64,000 bases of DNA from Rhodospira trueperi (GTDB lineage: Bacteria > Pseudomonadota > Alphaproteobacteria > Rhodospirillales > Rhodospirillaceae), in NCBI RefSeq assembly GCF_900101965.1, contig NZ_FNAP01000015.1:1-64000 (forward strand), written 5' to 3'. Made by a program: the position numbers and the translations under genes. Below the pieces are notes generated by a model. It saw nothing but the letters and a program-made list of their open reading frames with translations. It did not search any database and was not told the DNA's origin. Below are positions 28,760 to 37,281 of the stretch, piece by piece; the first letter of the stretch is position 1, and the number at the start of each line of letters is the position of its first letter.

Positions 28760-29641
28760 ATGGCTAAGCCAATTCTTGTGACAGGAGCCGGTGGGCTGCT
28801 TGGCGACGCATTGGTGCGTCTCCTCGCGGACAGAGGCGATGCTGTTCATGCCTTGGTTCATCGGACCCGGCCCGATTTCCCGGCGTCGGTGACGGTGCAT
28901 CACGTTGATCTGGCGCGCGCACCGCTTGACCTTCCAAGGGTCGAACCCGAATGCATTTTTCACCTTGCGCAATCACCGCACTACACCAGCTTTCCACAAG
29001 GTGCCAACGACGTCTTCATGGTCAACACCTGGGCGACGCAGGCGCTATTGGATTTTGCCGCGAGCCGCAACTGCTCACGGTTCGTTCTGGCCTCGTCGGG
29101 CGGCGTCTATGCCCCATCGCCAAGCCCCGTCTGCGAGGACGGTCAACTTGCCTCCGCCTGGACTCAGAACCACTACGTCGCGACCAAACTGGCGGCCGAA
29201 ACGTTGGCACAGGCGTATCGCGACAAACTGGCTGTCTCGATTCTGCGGGTGTTCTTCTGTTACGGATCGCGCCAACGGGATACCATGCTGATTCCCCGTT
29301 TGATCAACAGCGTGCGCGATGGCAAACCAATCCACCTTCAGGGCCCGTCAGGACTATCCCTGAACCCCGTTCACGTGGACGACGCGGCCGAGGCCTTTGC
29401 CGCGACCCGATCCGCGGTCGGCCATCAGACGGTCAATGTTGCCGGCCCACAGGCCATTGACTTGCGGACCCTGGGGGGGGTGATCGGCGAGTGTGTCGGG
29501 CGCGTTCCGTCGTTTGAGGAGCGTCCAGGGCCGTCACCGCACCTGATCGCAGATATATCGAAGATGCAGGCCGAGCTCGCGCCACCAAGACTCGGCATCG
29601 CGGAAGGTTTGGCAGAGGTTATACAGAACACTCCACAATAA
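28760..29641 (+). CDS. NAD-dependent sugar-nucleotide epimerase/reductase 2
   Basis: This 293-residue extended SDR protein has GAGGLLGDALV, SSGGVYAPS and YVATK. It is shorter than the first epimerase and more like 4-ketoreductases or epimerases of deoxy-sugars. The exact substrate cannot be told. Confidence 0.8.
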   Translation: MAKPILVTGAGGLLGDALVRLLADRGDAVHALVHRTRPDFPASVTVHHVDLARAPLDLPRVEPECIFHLAQSPHYTSFPQGANDVFMVNTWATQALLDFAASRNCSRFVLASSGGVYAPSPSPVCEDGQLASAWTQNHYVATKLAAETLAQAYRDKLAVSILRVFFCYGSRQRDTMLIPRLINSVRDGKPIHLQGPSGLSLNPVHVDDAAEAFAATRSAVGHQTVNVAGPQAIDLRTLGGVIGECVGRVPSFEERPGPSPHLIADISKMQAELAPPRLGIAEGLAEVIQNTPQ

Positions 29642-29684
29642 TACCTTTCCGCAATCACATTAACTCAGGAATCAACAGGAAGTT

Positions 29685-31583
29685 ATGTGCGGCCTAGCTG
29701 GCATTCTGAATTTCGACGGTGCGCCTGCATCCGAAACCGCCCTTAAGGCGATGACGGATATTATTGCCCACCGCGGGCCCGACGATTCCGGCAGCTTCAT
29801 CGACGGCGCCCTGGGTCTCGGACATCGACGCTTGGCGATCATCGACCTGAGCCCCAGCGGCCATCAGCCTATGGTGAGCGCCTGCGGCCGCTTCGTGTTG
29901 GCCTACAATGGCGAACTCTACAACGCTTCCCCCCTGCGCGCCGCGTTGGAACGCAAAGGGCATCGTTTCTGCGGTCACAGCGACACCGAGGTCGTTCTGA
30001 ACGCCTTGGTGGAATGGGGCCCCGATGCCCTGAAACGCTTCAATGCCATGTTCGCTCTGGCGCTCTGGGACCGAAGGGAAAAGACCCTCATACTCGCGCG
30101 AGATCGATACGGCATTAAGCCGTTGTATTTTACTGTCACAAACGGATCCTTGCTTTTTGGATCCGAAATCAAATCAATGCTGATGCACCCTGGCTTTTCT
30201 ATCGCCCTAAACTATCCCTCTCTCTTGGAGTACTTTACGTTTCAGAACATTTTTACAGACAACACTCTGTTCAAGGGGGTCAAACTCCTGCCAGCGGGGA
30301 CATGGGCACAGTTCAAAGCCGATGGGTCTGTGATCGACGAACGGCACACGTTCTGGGACTTCCAGTTCTTTGAGACCGATACCCTACGAACCGAAGAAGA
30401 TTATCTCGAAGAATTGGACGAACTTTTTCACCAAGCGGTAAATCGACAGCTTGTTTCTGATGTCGAGGTGGGAAGCTACCTCAGTGGCGGAATGGATTCC
30501 GGTTCGATTACAGCGCTTGCCACGAGGAGCAACCCAAACCTTAAGACTTTTACCTGCGGCTTCGACATGACGTCAGCCTCTGGCATTGAGCTGTCGTTCG
30601 ACGAGCGACAGAACGCCGAGCGGATGTCTTATCTGTTCGGAACAGAGCAATACGAGGTTATCCTTAAAGGCGGGGATATGGCCCGGATTATGCCTTCGCT
30701 GATCTGGCACCTGGAAGATCCCCGCATTGGACAAAGCTATCCAAATGCCTTTGCCGCGAGACTGGCCAGCAAGTTTGTCAAGGTGGTGTTGTCGGGAGCC
30801 GGTGGCGATGAAATATTTGCGGGATACCCTTGGCGTTATTACCGAGCATCAACCGCGACCGATTTTGACGACTACATCGATAAATACTACGTGTTTTGGC
30901 AGCGATTGATCCCAAATCGGCTCGTAAAAAGTTTGTTTGCTCCCGTGGCAAATGAAGTTGAGGGTGTGTGGACGCGCAATATATTTAGAGACGTCTTCCT
31001 GTCCCACGCCAACGACCTAAACACCCCGGAAGATTTCATCAATCACTCCTTGTACTTTGAGGCAAAAACATTCCTCCATGGCCTTCTTCTCATGGAAGAT
31101 AAGTTGAGCATGGCGCATTCGCTTGAGACGCGCGTACCGTTCTTGGACAATGACCTCGTGGACTTCGGCATGCGTGTGCCGACACGGTTCAAGCTCGCGA
31201 ACCTGCAAGACGTTCTGAAAATGAACGAAAACGAGGTCGGGGATAAGGGCTCCATGTACTTCCAGAGAACGCGAGACGGCAAACTGATCCTGCGCAAGAT
31301 GATGTCACGACACATTCCCAATGAAATAACAGATCGGGCCAAGCAAGGCTTCTCCGGTCCGGACGGCAGTTGGTTCAAGGGTGACAGTATAGACTATGTT
31401 CGCGACACGCTCTGCAGGCCCGATGCGGAAATTTACAATGTGATGGATTATTCCGTTGTTAAGGACTTGATCGAGGAACATCTGAGCGGCAAGACCAACC
31501 GGCGTCTTCTGATATGGTCTCTTCTATCTTTTGAAACATGGTGTCGCATGTTCCTCAAGGGAGGCTACGAGGCATATGCCTGA
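29685..31583 (+). CDS. asnB: Asparagine synthetase-like amidotransferase 1
   Basis: This 632-residue glutamine-hydrolysing protein has the N-terminal nucleophile Cys2 (MCGLAGIL), the glutaminase pattern HRGPDDSG, and a synthetase domain with PP-loop SGGMDSGS (about 266-273). In glycan clusters such enzymes often amidate uronic acids to uronamides (for example WbpS in P. aeruginosa O6), and the WbpB/D/E product made here is a uronic acid. The coding sequence is less GC-rich than the flanking housekeeping genes. It overlaps the next gene by 8 bp. Confidence 0.88.
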   Translation: MCGLAGILNFDGAPASETALKAMTDIIAHRGPDDSGSFIDGALGLGHRRLAIIDLSPSGHQPMVSACGRFVLAYNGELYNASPLRAALERKGHRFCGHSDTEVVLNALVEWGPDALKRFNAMFALALWDRREKTLILARDRYGIKPLYFTVTNGSLLFGSEIKSMLMHPGFSIALNYPSLLEYFTFQNIFTDNTLFKGVKLLPAGTWAQFKADGSVIDERHTFWDFQFFETDTLRTEEDYLEELDELFHQAVNRQLVSDVEVGSYLSGGMDSGSITALATRSNPNLKTFTCGFDMTSASGIELSFDERQNAERMSYLFGTEQYEVILKGGDMARIMPSLIWHLEDPRIGQSYPNAFAARLASKFVKVVLSGAGGDEIFAGYPWRYYRASTATDFDDYIDKYYVFWQRLIPNRLVKSLFAPVANEVEGVWTRNIFRDVFLSHANDLNTPEDFINHSLYFEAKTFLHGLLLMEDKLSMAHSLETRVPFLDNDLVDFGMRVPTRFKLANLQDVLKMNENEVGDKGSMYFQRTRDGKLILRKMMSRHIPNEITDRAKQGFSGPDGSWFKGDSIDYVRDTLCRPDAEIYNVMDYSVVKDLIEEHLSGKTNRRLLIWSLLSFETWCRMFLKGGYEAYA

Positions 31584-32580
31584 GATCGCCGCCCCGCCGC
31601 CGCCGAAGCGGGATCGATCATCGACCTGGGGCCGCAAGGGTCTCGCGGTGCTGTGGCGCCTGGGCCTCTCTGTTCTGATCGTTGGCGTTCTTCTGCACTT
31701 CGTCGACTGGGACCGGATGGTCGCCGCGGCGCTTGACCTTGAGCCTTGGCGGTTGACCGCGGCGGCGGCCGGGCTGATCGCGCTTTCGCTGGCCGGCGCC
31801 GTACGCTGGTGGGGTCTTCTTAGGTTGAGGGGCTATGGCGCCACACTGTTATGGGTGATGCGGGTGCGTCTGATTGCTCAGGGCCTGAGCGTGGCCCTGC
31901 CGGGCGGGGTCGCGGGTGACATTTTGTCCGTGTTCTACGTCACAGAATACCCGAAAAGGACGGCCTCGCACACGCTGGGCACGGTCTTCGCCGACCGCGT
32001 TCTCGGTCTGGCGGCGATTGTGGCGACCTGCGCCGCCGCCGTCGCCACCGACCCGCTGGTGGCCGCCGTCCTGGGCGACGTCGCATTCAGCTTCGGCGGT
32101 TACCTGCCCTATGCCGCCGGAGGGGCTTTCGCGGCAATTCTGGTCATGATTCTTCTGGGGCGTCGCTTCGCGCGACGCTTTTACCTCGCGGCCGCCAACG
32201 CCGTTCGGATGCTGGCCGGGTACCGCCACCATGTCTGGGCCATGCTGGCCTTGCTCGGATACAGCATCATTTTACATTTGGCTGTGTGCGTTCTGGTTTG
32301 GTGGGTTGGGCGTGACCTCGGGCCGGTTGATTTGTGGTCGGTGGTGATGGCCGTCTCACTGACCATGCTGCTGTCGATTCTGCCGGTCTCCTATAACGGC
32401 TTGGGCATTCGCGAGGCGACGTTCCTGCTCTTCCTGGTTCACTCAGGGTTCCCCAGTGAAGCGGCCATCGTGTTGTCACTGGTCTGGTTGGCGCTTACGG
32501 TCACGTCGTTGGGGGCTGTCGGCGCATTGGCGGCCGCTTTCACACCGGCCCCTGACACTTCAAGAAAACTTAGGCATTAA
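31576..32580 (+). CDS. UPF0104 flippase-like membrane protein 1
   Basis: This 334-residue integral membrane protein of the lysylphosphatidylglycerol-synthase TM/UPF0104 family has about eight helices. It shows the family features VALPGGVAGDILSVFYVTEY near the middle and SYNGLGIREATFLLFL near the C-terminus. It may move a lipid-linked sugar across the inner membrane. It sits between asnB and a polyprenyl-phosphate-type GT2, which supports that role. Confidence 0.85.
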   Translation: MPEIAAPPPPKRDRSSTWGRKGLAVLWRLGLSVLIVGVLLHFVDWDRMVAAALDLEPWRLTAAAAGLIALSLAGAVRWWGLLRLRGYGATLLWVMRVRLIAQGLSVALPGGVAGDILSVFYVTEYPKRTASHTLGTVFADRVLGLAAIVATCAAAVATDPLVAAVLGDVAFSFGGYLPYAAGGAFAAILVMILLGRRFARRFYLAAANAVRMLAGYRHHVWAMLALLGYSIILHLAVCVLVWWVGRDLGPVDLWSVVMAVSLTMLLSILPVSYNGLGIREATFLLFLVHSGFPSEAAIVLSLVWLALTVTSLGAVGALAAAFTPAPDTSRKLRH

Positions 32581-32585
32581 GACAC

Positions 32586-33344
32586 ATGATCAATGCGACA
32601 CCTCAGGAAAGCTGTCCCGCGCCGGCTCTCAGCGTCGTCGTTCCGGCTTACAATGAGGCGGAAAACCTGCGGCCGGTTATAGAGGAAACACTTAAAAAAC
32701 TGAAAGATTCACCGGATCTACCATCTTTTGAAATAATTATTGTTGACGACGGCAGCACTGATGAGACGGCTTTTGTTGCTGAATATCTTGAGAGACAGCA
32801 CCCAGAAGTTATGATTCGGAAACACCGTAATAATCAGGGCTATGGCAGCGCCCTAAACACTGGATACTCTGTATCTTCCGGCAGCTTTGTTACCACCCTT
32901 CCTGCCGATGGTGAAATTCCTCCAAGCGAGGCGCTGAGGCTGTACGCCCTACGGAGACAGGCAGACGTCATAACAAGTTCACGCTCGGCCGAAGACCCTA
33001 CCATCGAACAAACTGTCCGCCCGCTGTCGCGTCGCTTCCTAAGCGCCGGACTTCGCTATTTGAGTATATTTGTTCTTGGGGTAGACCCCGTGGGCAAAGA
33101 GGGGCCGCTTCTGCTTCGTGGTGACTTGGCCCGGGGCACCGAACTCTGGTCAAGAACGGGGCTGGTGCAAATTGAGCTTATCCTCAAATGCCGAAAAAAG
33201 GGGTGTAGCTTTGGGTCCGGTCAAATTTTTTTCCGAAGAAGATTGAGCGGTTCTTCAAAAGTTGCCAATTTGCGGACCATAATACTGTATCTCCTTGAGA
33301 TGTTAAAAGTAAAGGCAATGCTATTGCTTAATAAACCATTCTGA
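32586..33344 (+). CDS. GT2 glycosyltransferase, polyprenyl-phosphate sugar synthase-like
   Basis: This 252-residue GT-A enzyme has VVVPAYNEAENLRPVI, the nucleotide-binding DDGSTDE and LPADGEIPP at the DxD position. It is soluble apart from a hydrophobic patch, like dolichol/undecaprenyl-phosphate mannose synthases. It likely makes a lipid-phosphate sugar used by the membrane transferase encoded at 37278. The sequence becomes AT-richer here. Confidence 0.85.
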   Translation: MINATPQESCPAPALSVVVPAYNEAENLRPVIEETLKKLKDSPDLPSFEIIIVDDGSTDETAFVAEYLERQHPEVMIRKHRNNQGYGSALNTGYSVSSGSFVTTLPADGEIPPSEALRLYALRRQADVITSSRSAEDPTIEQTVRPLSRRFLSAGLRYLSIFVLGVDPVGKEGPLLLRGDLARGTELWSRTGLVQIELILKCRKKGCSFGSGQIFFRRRLSGSSKVANLRTIILYLLEMLKVKAMLLLNKPF

Positions 33345-33418
33345 CCTTTGTCGATTCCGGAACAATGTTAACAAGCGGACCCGGATGTGAGTTCTAAACG
33401 CTGAAAAGGAATAGATTG

Positions 33419-34216
33419 ATGAACCTTGGTGCCATCCCTGTTGATTGGTTCGTTTGCCCGGTGACCCGCGAGACCTTGGTGCGGGTTGGTAATTGTCTGA
33501 AATCGAGTGTCGCTGATTACTGCCTAGACAAAAACGGATATTTTTTCGATTTCGTACCCGATCAAATTCCGGTCTTCGAAAAGAAAGATTGGCGGACATG
33601 GCAGACACTGCAGGACAATTCTGTCGTCAGTTACACAGAAGATCCTGAGAAGAACCTATTGGTGGGTCACCGGCCTGACGGTATCGCGTTTGCCGAGTTC
33701 GCGAAGTTTTCGGGTAAGATTCTTGATATTGGCTGTGGCCCACAGGAAATACCAACCCACATCCAGCATGGCGCGTCGACAGATGCCGTGTTTGTAGGAA
33801 TTGATCCTCTTGTAGGCTTCCAACCGCGCGGCTTCTCGTTTGTTCGCGGTTTGGGCGAGTGCCTTCCTTTTCGTGATGGTCTGTTTGATCAAACTGTTTT
33901 TGCCACTTCACTTGATCACTTCATTGAGCCGATCGTCGCCTTGCGTGAGGCGAAACGAGTCACGAAAAAAGGCGGAGAGACAATCGTTTGGATTGGGGAA
34001 AAATCAAAAAACGCACCTAAACCGACGATTCGAAATGCGTGGTATGATGATCTAAAAATTCCGGATGGCGCTGAGGACCCCTTTCACTTCAAACGCTTCT
34101 CACCCGATGAGTTCGAAGCATTTGCAAAGGAAGCCGGACAAAAAGTATCAGATCATCAAGAACACAGAATTGATGAATACAAGTCAAGCCATTTCTATAG
34201 GCTAACCTCAGCATGA
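33419..34216 (+). CDS. SAM-dependent methyltransferase with N-terminal Trm112-like region
   Basis: This 265-residue protein has a short N-terminal segment like Trm112 zinc domains (FVCPVTRETLVR, then GYFFDFVPDQIPVF), with some zinc ligands lost. A class I methyltransferase follows (ILDIGCGPQEIP; then ATSLDHFIEPIVALRE). A ribosome site (AAAAGGA) precedes the ATG at 33419. It may methylate a sugar of the glycan. It overlaps the next gene by 4 bp. Confidence 0.8.
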   Translation: MNLGAIPVDWFVCPVTRETLVRVGNCLKSSVADYCLDKNGYFFDFVPDQIPVFEKKDWRTWQTLQDNSVVSYTEDPEKNLLVGHRPDGIAFAEFAKFSGKILDIGCGPQEIPTHIQHGASTDAVFVGIDPLVGFQPRGFSFVRGLGECLPFRDGLFDQTVFATSLDHFIEPIVALREAKRVTKKGGETIVWIGEKSKNAPKPTIRNAWYDDLKIPDGAEDPFHFKRFSPDEFEAFAKEAGQKVSDHQEHRIDEYKSSHFYRLTSA

Positions 34217-35208
34217 GTGCATATGAAGCAACAGCGGATTTTACGGAGATACACTACCGCCACCTTCTTAGAAAAGCGCTTGATTCATATACTTTTATCT
34301 CCTTCACCGATATATACCGCAAAGGACGCATTTGCCTTTGGCGCCATGACGTGGACTTTTCCGTCCATCGCGCCCATGCCCTGGCACGAATTGAAGCCGA
34401 GTGTGGGGCGTTTTCCACGTATTTCATCATGCTCCATAGCGAATTCTACAGCGTCTTGGAGCGAGGCATTCTCAACCGTCTGCGCGATATCGCCGCGATG
34501 GGGCATGCGATCGGTCTGCATTTCGATCCGACGTTCTACGGTCAGGAGATTGACAGCCGAGCGGACCTTGAGCGTTTCATCTCTGAGGAACGCGCGCTGC
34601 TGGAACGCCTGCTCCATGTCCGCGTCGAGACCCTGTCCTTCCACATGCCCGACACGGGCCGGTGGCAGGCGTCCGATGACGACGAGGTGGCGGGCCTGAT
34701 CAACGCCTTTGGGCGCGGCGTTCGGGATCGCTTCGCCTATTGTTCCGACTCCAATGGGTACTGGCGCTTCCAGCGTTTGGCGGACGTCCTTGAGGCGGTT
34801 GCGGACGAACGGTTGCACGTTCTGACACACCCTTGCTGGTGGACGCCGGAACCGATGGCCCCACGACAACGGATGGCTCGGGTGATTGGCGGGCGGGCGG
34901 ACTGGCTGGATCGGCACTACGATTCGCTGATTGCGGACAGTGGCCGTGTCAACCTGCGCCACGCGGATCAGGAGGCGTTCACTTGGCTTCTGTCATGGGA
35001 CGAAGCGCTGGGCTATCTCGTTGAGGAGTTGATTCGCCGCCGGGTCCCGCACCTGGCCGAGGTTGAGTTGAGGCGACGTTTGGCTGATCTTGGCATCGGG
35101 GACGAGTCCCGCTTGGAGGAGGATCGGAACGACCATCAAAGCAACGCCACCATTGTCGCGCTGATCGGCCGGCTCAGGGGCGCCGTAACCGGCGCTGCCC
35201 CGCCATGA
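34213..35208 (+). CDS. Polysaccharide deacetylase-like protein
   Basis: This 331-residue NodB-like protein has the metal-binding motif LWRHDVDFS (His-Asp pair) and IGLHFDPTF, and SFHMPD/LTHPCWW further on. It may remove an acetyl group from an amino sugar or sugar nucleotide. The following genes encode a formyltransferase and an acetyltransferase, so a deacetylation/re-acylation sequence is plausible but unproven. Confidence 0.75.
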   Translation: MSAYEATADFTEIHYRHLLRKALDSYTFISFTDIYRKGRICLWRHDVDFSVHRAHALARIEAECGAFSTYFIMLHSEFYSVLERGILNRLRDIAAMGHAIGLHFDPTFYGQEIDSRADLERFISEERALLERLLHVRVETLSFHMPDTGRWQASDDDEVAGLINAFGRGVRDRFAYCSDSNGYWRFQRLADVLEAVADERLHVLTHPCWWTPEPMAPRQRMARVIGGRADWLDRHYDSLIADSGRVNLRHADQEAFTWLLSWDEALGYLVEELIRRRVPHLAEVELRRRLADLGIGDESRLEEDRNDHQSNATIVALIGRLRGAVTGAAPP

Positions 35209-36050
35209 ACAGGGTGCTGCTGTTCACCGATCCTTTTGGCGCGCGCTTGACCCTGGACTCGCCCGTCCGGAACCTGATCTGCGGCATCGTCGCATCGGCG
35301 CTCCGACCCGGCCAACATGACGCGCTGCGGGCCGCGGCGGGCGAACACGCGTTGCCCTTCCTCGTCCAGCCAAAGATGGGAAGCCCCGACTACGGTTCGT
35401 TCTCGCGGGCGGTCCGTCACCTCGCCCCGGACCTCATCTTCGTCAACAGCTACTCCCTCATGGTTCGCGGAGATATCCTGCGGGTGCCTCGGTTGGGCGG
35501 GATCAATCTGCATGGCGCTCTTCTGCCAGAGTTCCGAGGCCCCAATCCGATCCAATGGGCAATCCTGAACGGCGAAACGCAAACGGGTGTCACGCTGCAC
35601 CATATGACGGAAACCTTTGATGCCGGCGATATCGTGGAGAGGAGGGTCGTGCCATTGCGGCCGGACGACGTTTGGCTGGACGTGATGAAGCGGCAGAGAC
35701 CCGTAATGGCCGAGATGATCGCCGAAAACCTGCCGAAAGTCCTGCCCGAGACGGCCCCTCGTATCCCCCAGGATGAAAGCAAGGCACGCTCTTGGCCACG
35801 CCGCACCCCGGAAGATGGGCTGTTCGCGTGGTGTTGGCCGGTGCGGCGCATTCACGACATGATCCGGGCGCTGGTCGCGCCGCTGCCGGGCGCGCGCTAT
35901 CAGGAAGGAAATGGGACGACCGTGGTGATCGACCATTACCTGTCACCGGCGCGGATCTGGGACCGAAAGCTGGCGCACGTCCGGACCATCGCATTGCCGG
36001 GACGCCCCGGGACCGATTTAGCCTTCCGCATCGGAGAGACGGTGGCATGA
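35205..36050 (+). CDS. Formyltetrahydrofolate-dependent sugar formyltransferase-like
   Basis: This 281-residue protein shares the methionyl-tRNA formyltransferase fold, with the catalytic Asn-His-Asp set in INLHGALLPEFRGPNP and ETFDAGDIV. The C-terminal tRNA-binding domain is not evident, and the gene sits in a glycan cluster, so N-formylation of an amino sugar is most likely. It overlaps both neighbours by 4 bp. Confidence 0.83.
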   Translation: MNRVLLFTDPFGARLTLDSPVRNLICGIVASALRPGQHDALRAAAGEHALPFLVQPKMGSPDYGSFSRAVRHLAPDLIFVNSYSLMVRGDILRVPRLGGINLHGALLPEFRGPNPIQWAILNGETQTGVTLHHMTETFDAGDIVERRVVPLRPDDVWLDVMKRQRPVMAEMIAENLPKVLPETAPRIPQDESKARSWPRRTPEDGLFAWCWPVRRIHDMIRALVAPLPGARYQEGNGTTVVIDHYLSPARIWDRKLAHVRTIALPGRPGTDLAFRIGETVA

Positions 36051-36577
36051 ATGGATCAAGTTTCTCCGCCTCAGTTCGGCTCAGACCTGTCAAGCTTGAA
36101 GATTCGGACCTCCTATTTGAGTGGATCAACAATCGTGATCTAGTGGTTATGAATGCGCCATTTCGCCCTATCTCTGAAACTGAACATAAGAAATGGTTTG
36201 AGGGCATATCGTTACGGAAAGATGTTTCTTTTTTCATGATTGAGGACAGTGATAGCGGATTGGCAATCGGATCATGTCAGCTTACAAACATACATGATAT
36301 TCACAGATCGGCAGAACTACAAATCAGAATCGGTCGCTTTGACTTCCAAAATAAGGGAGCTGGCAGTGCGGCTGTGCGTCTATTGGTCGATCACGGATTT
36401 CATACATTAAAGCTACACCGGATCATGCTTCATGTGTTTTCTACGAACCTGCGCGCCATTCATGTCTATCAAAAGGCCGGATTCAAGCAAGAGGGCTTAT
36501 TGCGGGAGGCGGCTTTTATTGAAGGGCGCTGGCTAGATGTTCTTATTTTTGGCCTACTCCGCACAGAACGCTCATGA
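36047..36577 (+). CDS. GNAT acetyltransferase, PseH/RimJ-like
   Basis: This 176-residue acetyltransferase has RLRPVKLEDSDLLFEWINN at the start, the acetyl-CoA loop region FQNKGAGSAAVRLL and VYQKAGFKQEGLLRE near the end. It resembles PseH-type enzymes that acetylate 4-amino sugars in nonulosonic acid pathways. The gene is notably AT-rich. The start at 36047 overlaps the formyltransferase stop. Confidence 0.82.
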   Translation: MNGSSFSASVRLRPVKLEDSDLLFEWINNRDLVVMNAPFRPISETEHKKWFEGISLRKDVSFFMIEDSDSGLAIGSCQLTNIHDIHRSAELQIRIGRFDFQNKGAGSAAVRLLVDHGFHTLKLHRIMLHVFSTNLRAIHVYQKAGFKQEGLLREAAFIEGRWLDVLIFGLLRTERS

Positions 36578-37281
36578 GTGTCACCATTGCCATTCACCAG
36601 CCCAATTTTTTTCCCTGGCTGGGCTACTTTGACAAAATCGTCCGCGCTGACGTTTTTGTGTTTCTCGACCATGTTCAGTTTCCGCTGAAGGGCGGAACAT
36701 ACATGAACCGCGTCATGGTCAGGTCAGGCAAGGGCGACGACTGGTTGACCGCCCCCGTGGAAAGAGGCCGGCCGCCGCACAACGCAATCAATCAGACCGT
36801 TTTCAAGCCGGGGTTCCCCTGGCGGCGAAAGGTGGCGAGCGCCCTGCGGACCTACTATGGCAAGGCGCCGCATTTCGACAGCGTTTTTCCGGTCCTTCTG
36901 GACCTGCTGGATCACCCTGCGAACAACGTCGCCGACTTCAATATCGCAATCATCACATCGCTTGTGGGCCGTTTGGGCATCGACGGCGCGCGATTGGTGA
37001 GGTCGTCCGACGTGGCCCCGGAGGGGCAGGCTACCGATCTTCTGATCGGCATCGTCCAACGCCTGGGCGGAGATACGTACCTATGTGGCGGCGGGGCGGA
37101 CGGCTATCAGAATGATGAACTTTTTGCCGAGGCGGGGATTACCCTCGCCTATCAGACCTTCAAACACCCGACGTATCCGCAGTTCGACCGCAACACCTTC
37201 CGTCCCGGACTATCAATCATAGACTGTCTGATGAACGTCGGGTTCGCCGAGACCGCCGGTTTGAGTAAGGAACACCTATGA
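36574..37281 (+). CDS. WbqC-family protein
   Basis: This 235-residue protein opens with the family signature IAIHQPNFFPWLGYFDKI and has FLDHVQF and YLCGGGADGY. WbqC proteins occur in O-antigen, capsule and nonulosonate clusters; their reaction is not settled, but acyl transfer to an amino sugar has been considered. It overlaps both neighbours by 4 bp. Confidence 0.88.
   Translation: MSVTIAIHQPNFFPWLGYFDKIVRADVFVFLDHVQFPLKGGTYMNRVMVRSGKGDDWLTAPVERGRPPHNAINQTVFKPGFPWRRKVASALRTYYGKAPHFDSVFPVLLDLLDHPANNVADFNIAIITSLVGRLGIDGARLVRSSDVAPEGQATDLLIGIVQRLGGDTYLCGGGADGYQNDELFAEAGITLAYQTFKHPTYPQFDRNTFRPGLSIIDCLMNVGFAETAGLSKEHL

Noticed and set aside
32586-33344. Inactive GT2 because the DxD position reads LPADGE
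   Set aside because: Relatives in the polyprenyl-phosphate sugar synthase group also carry LPADGQ-type motifs, so this is not evidence of inactivation.
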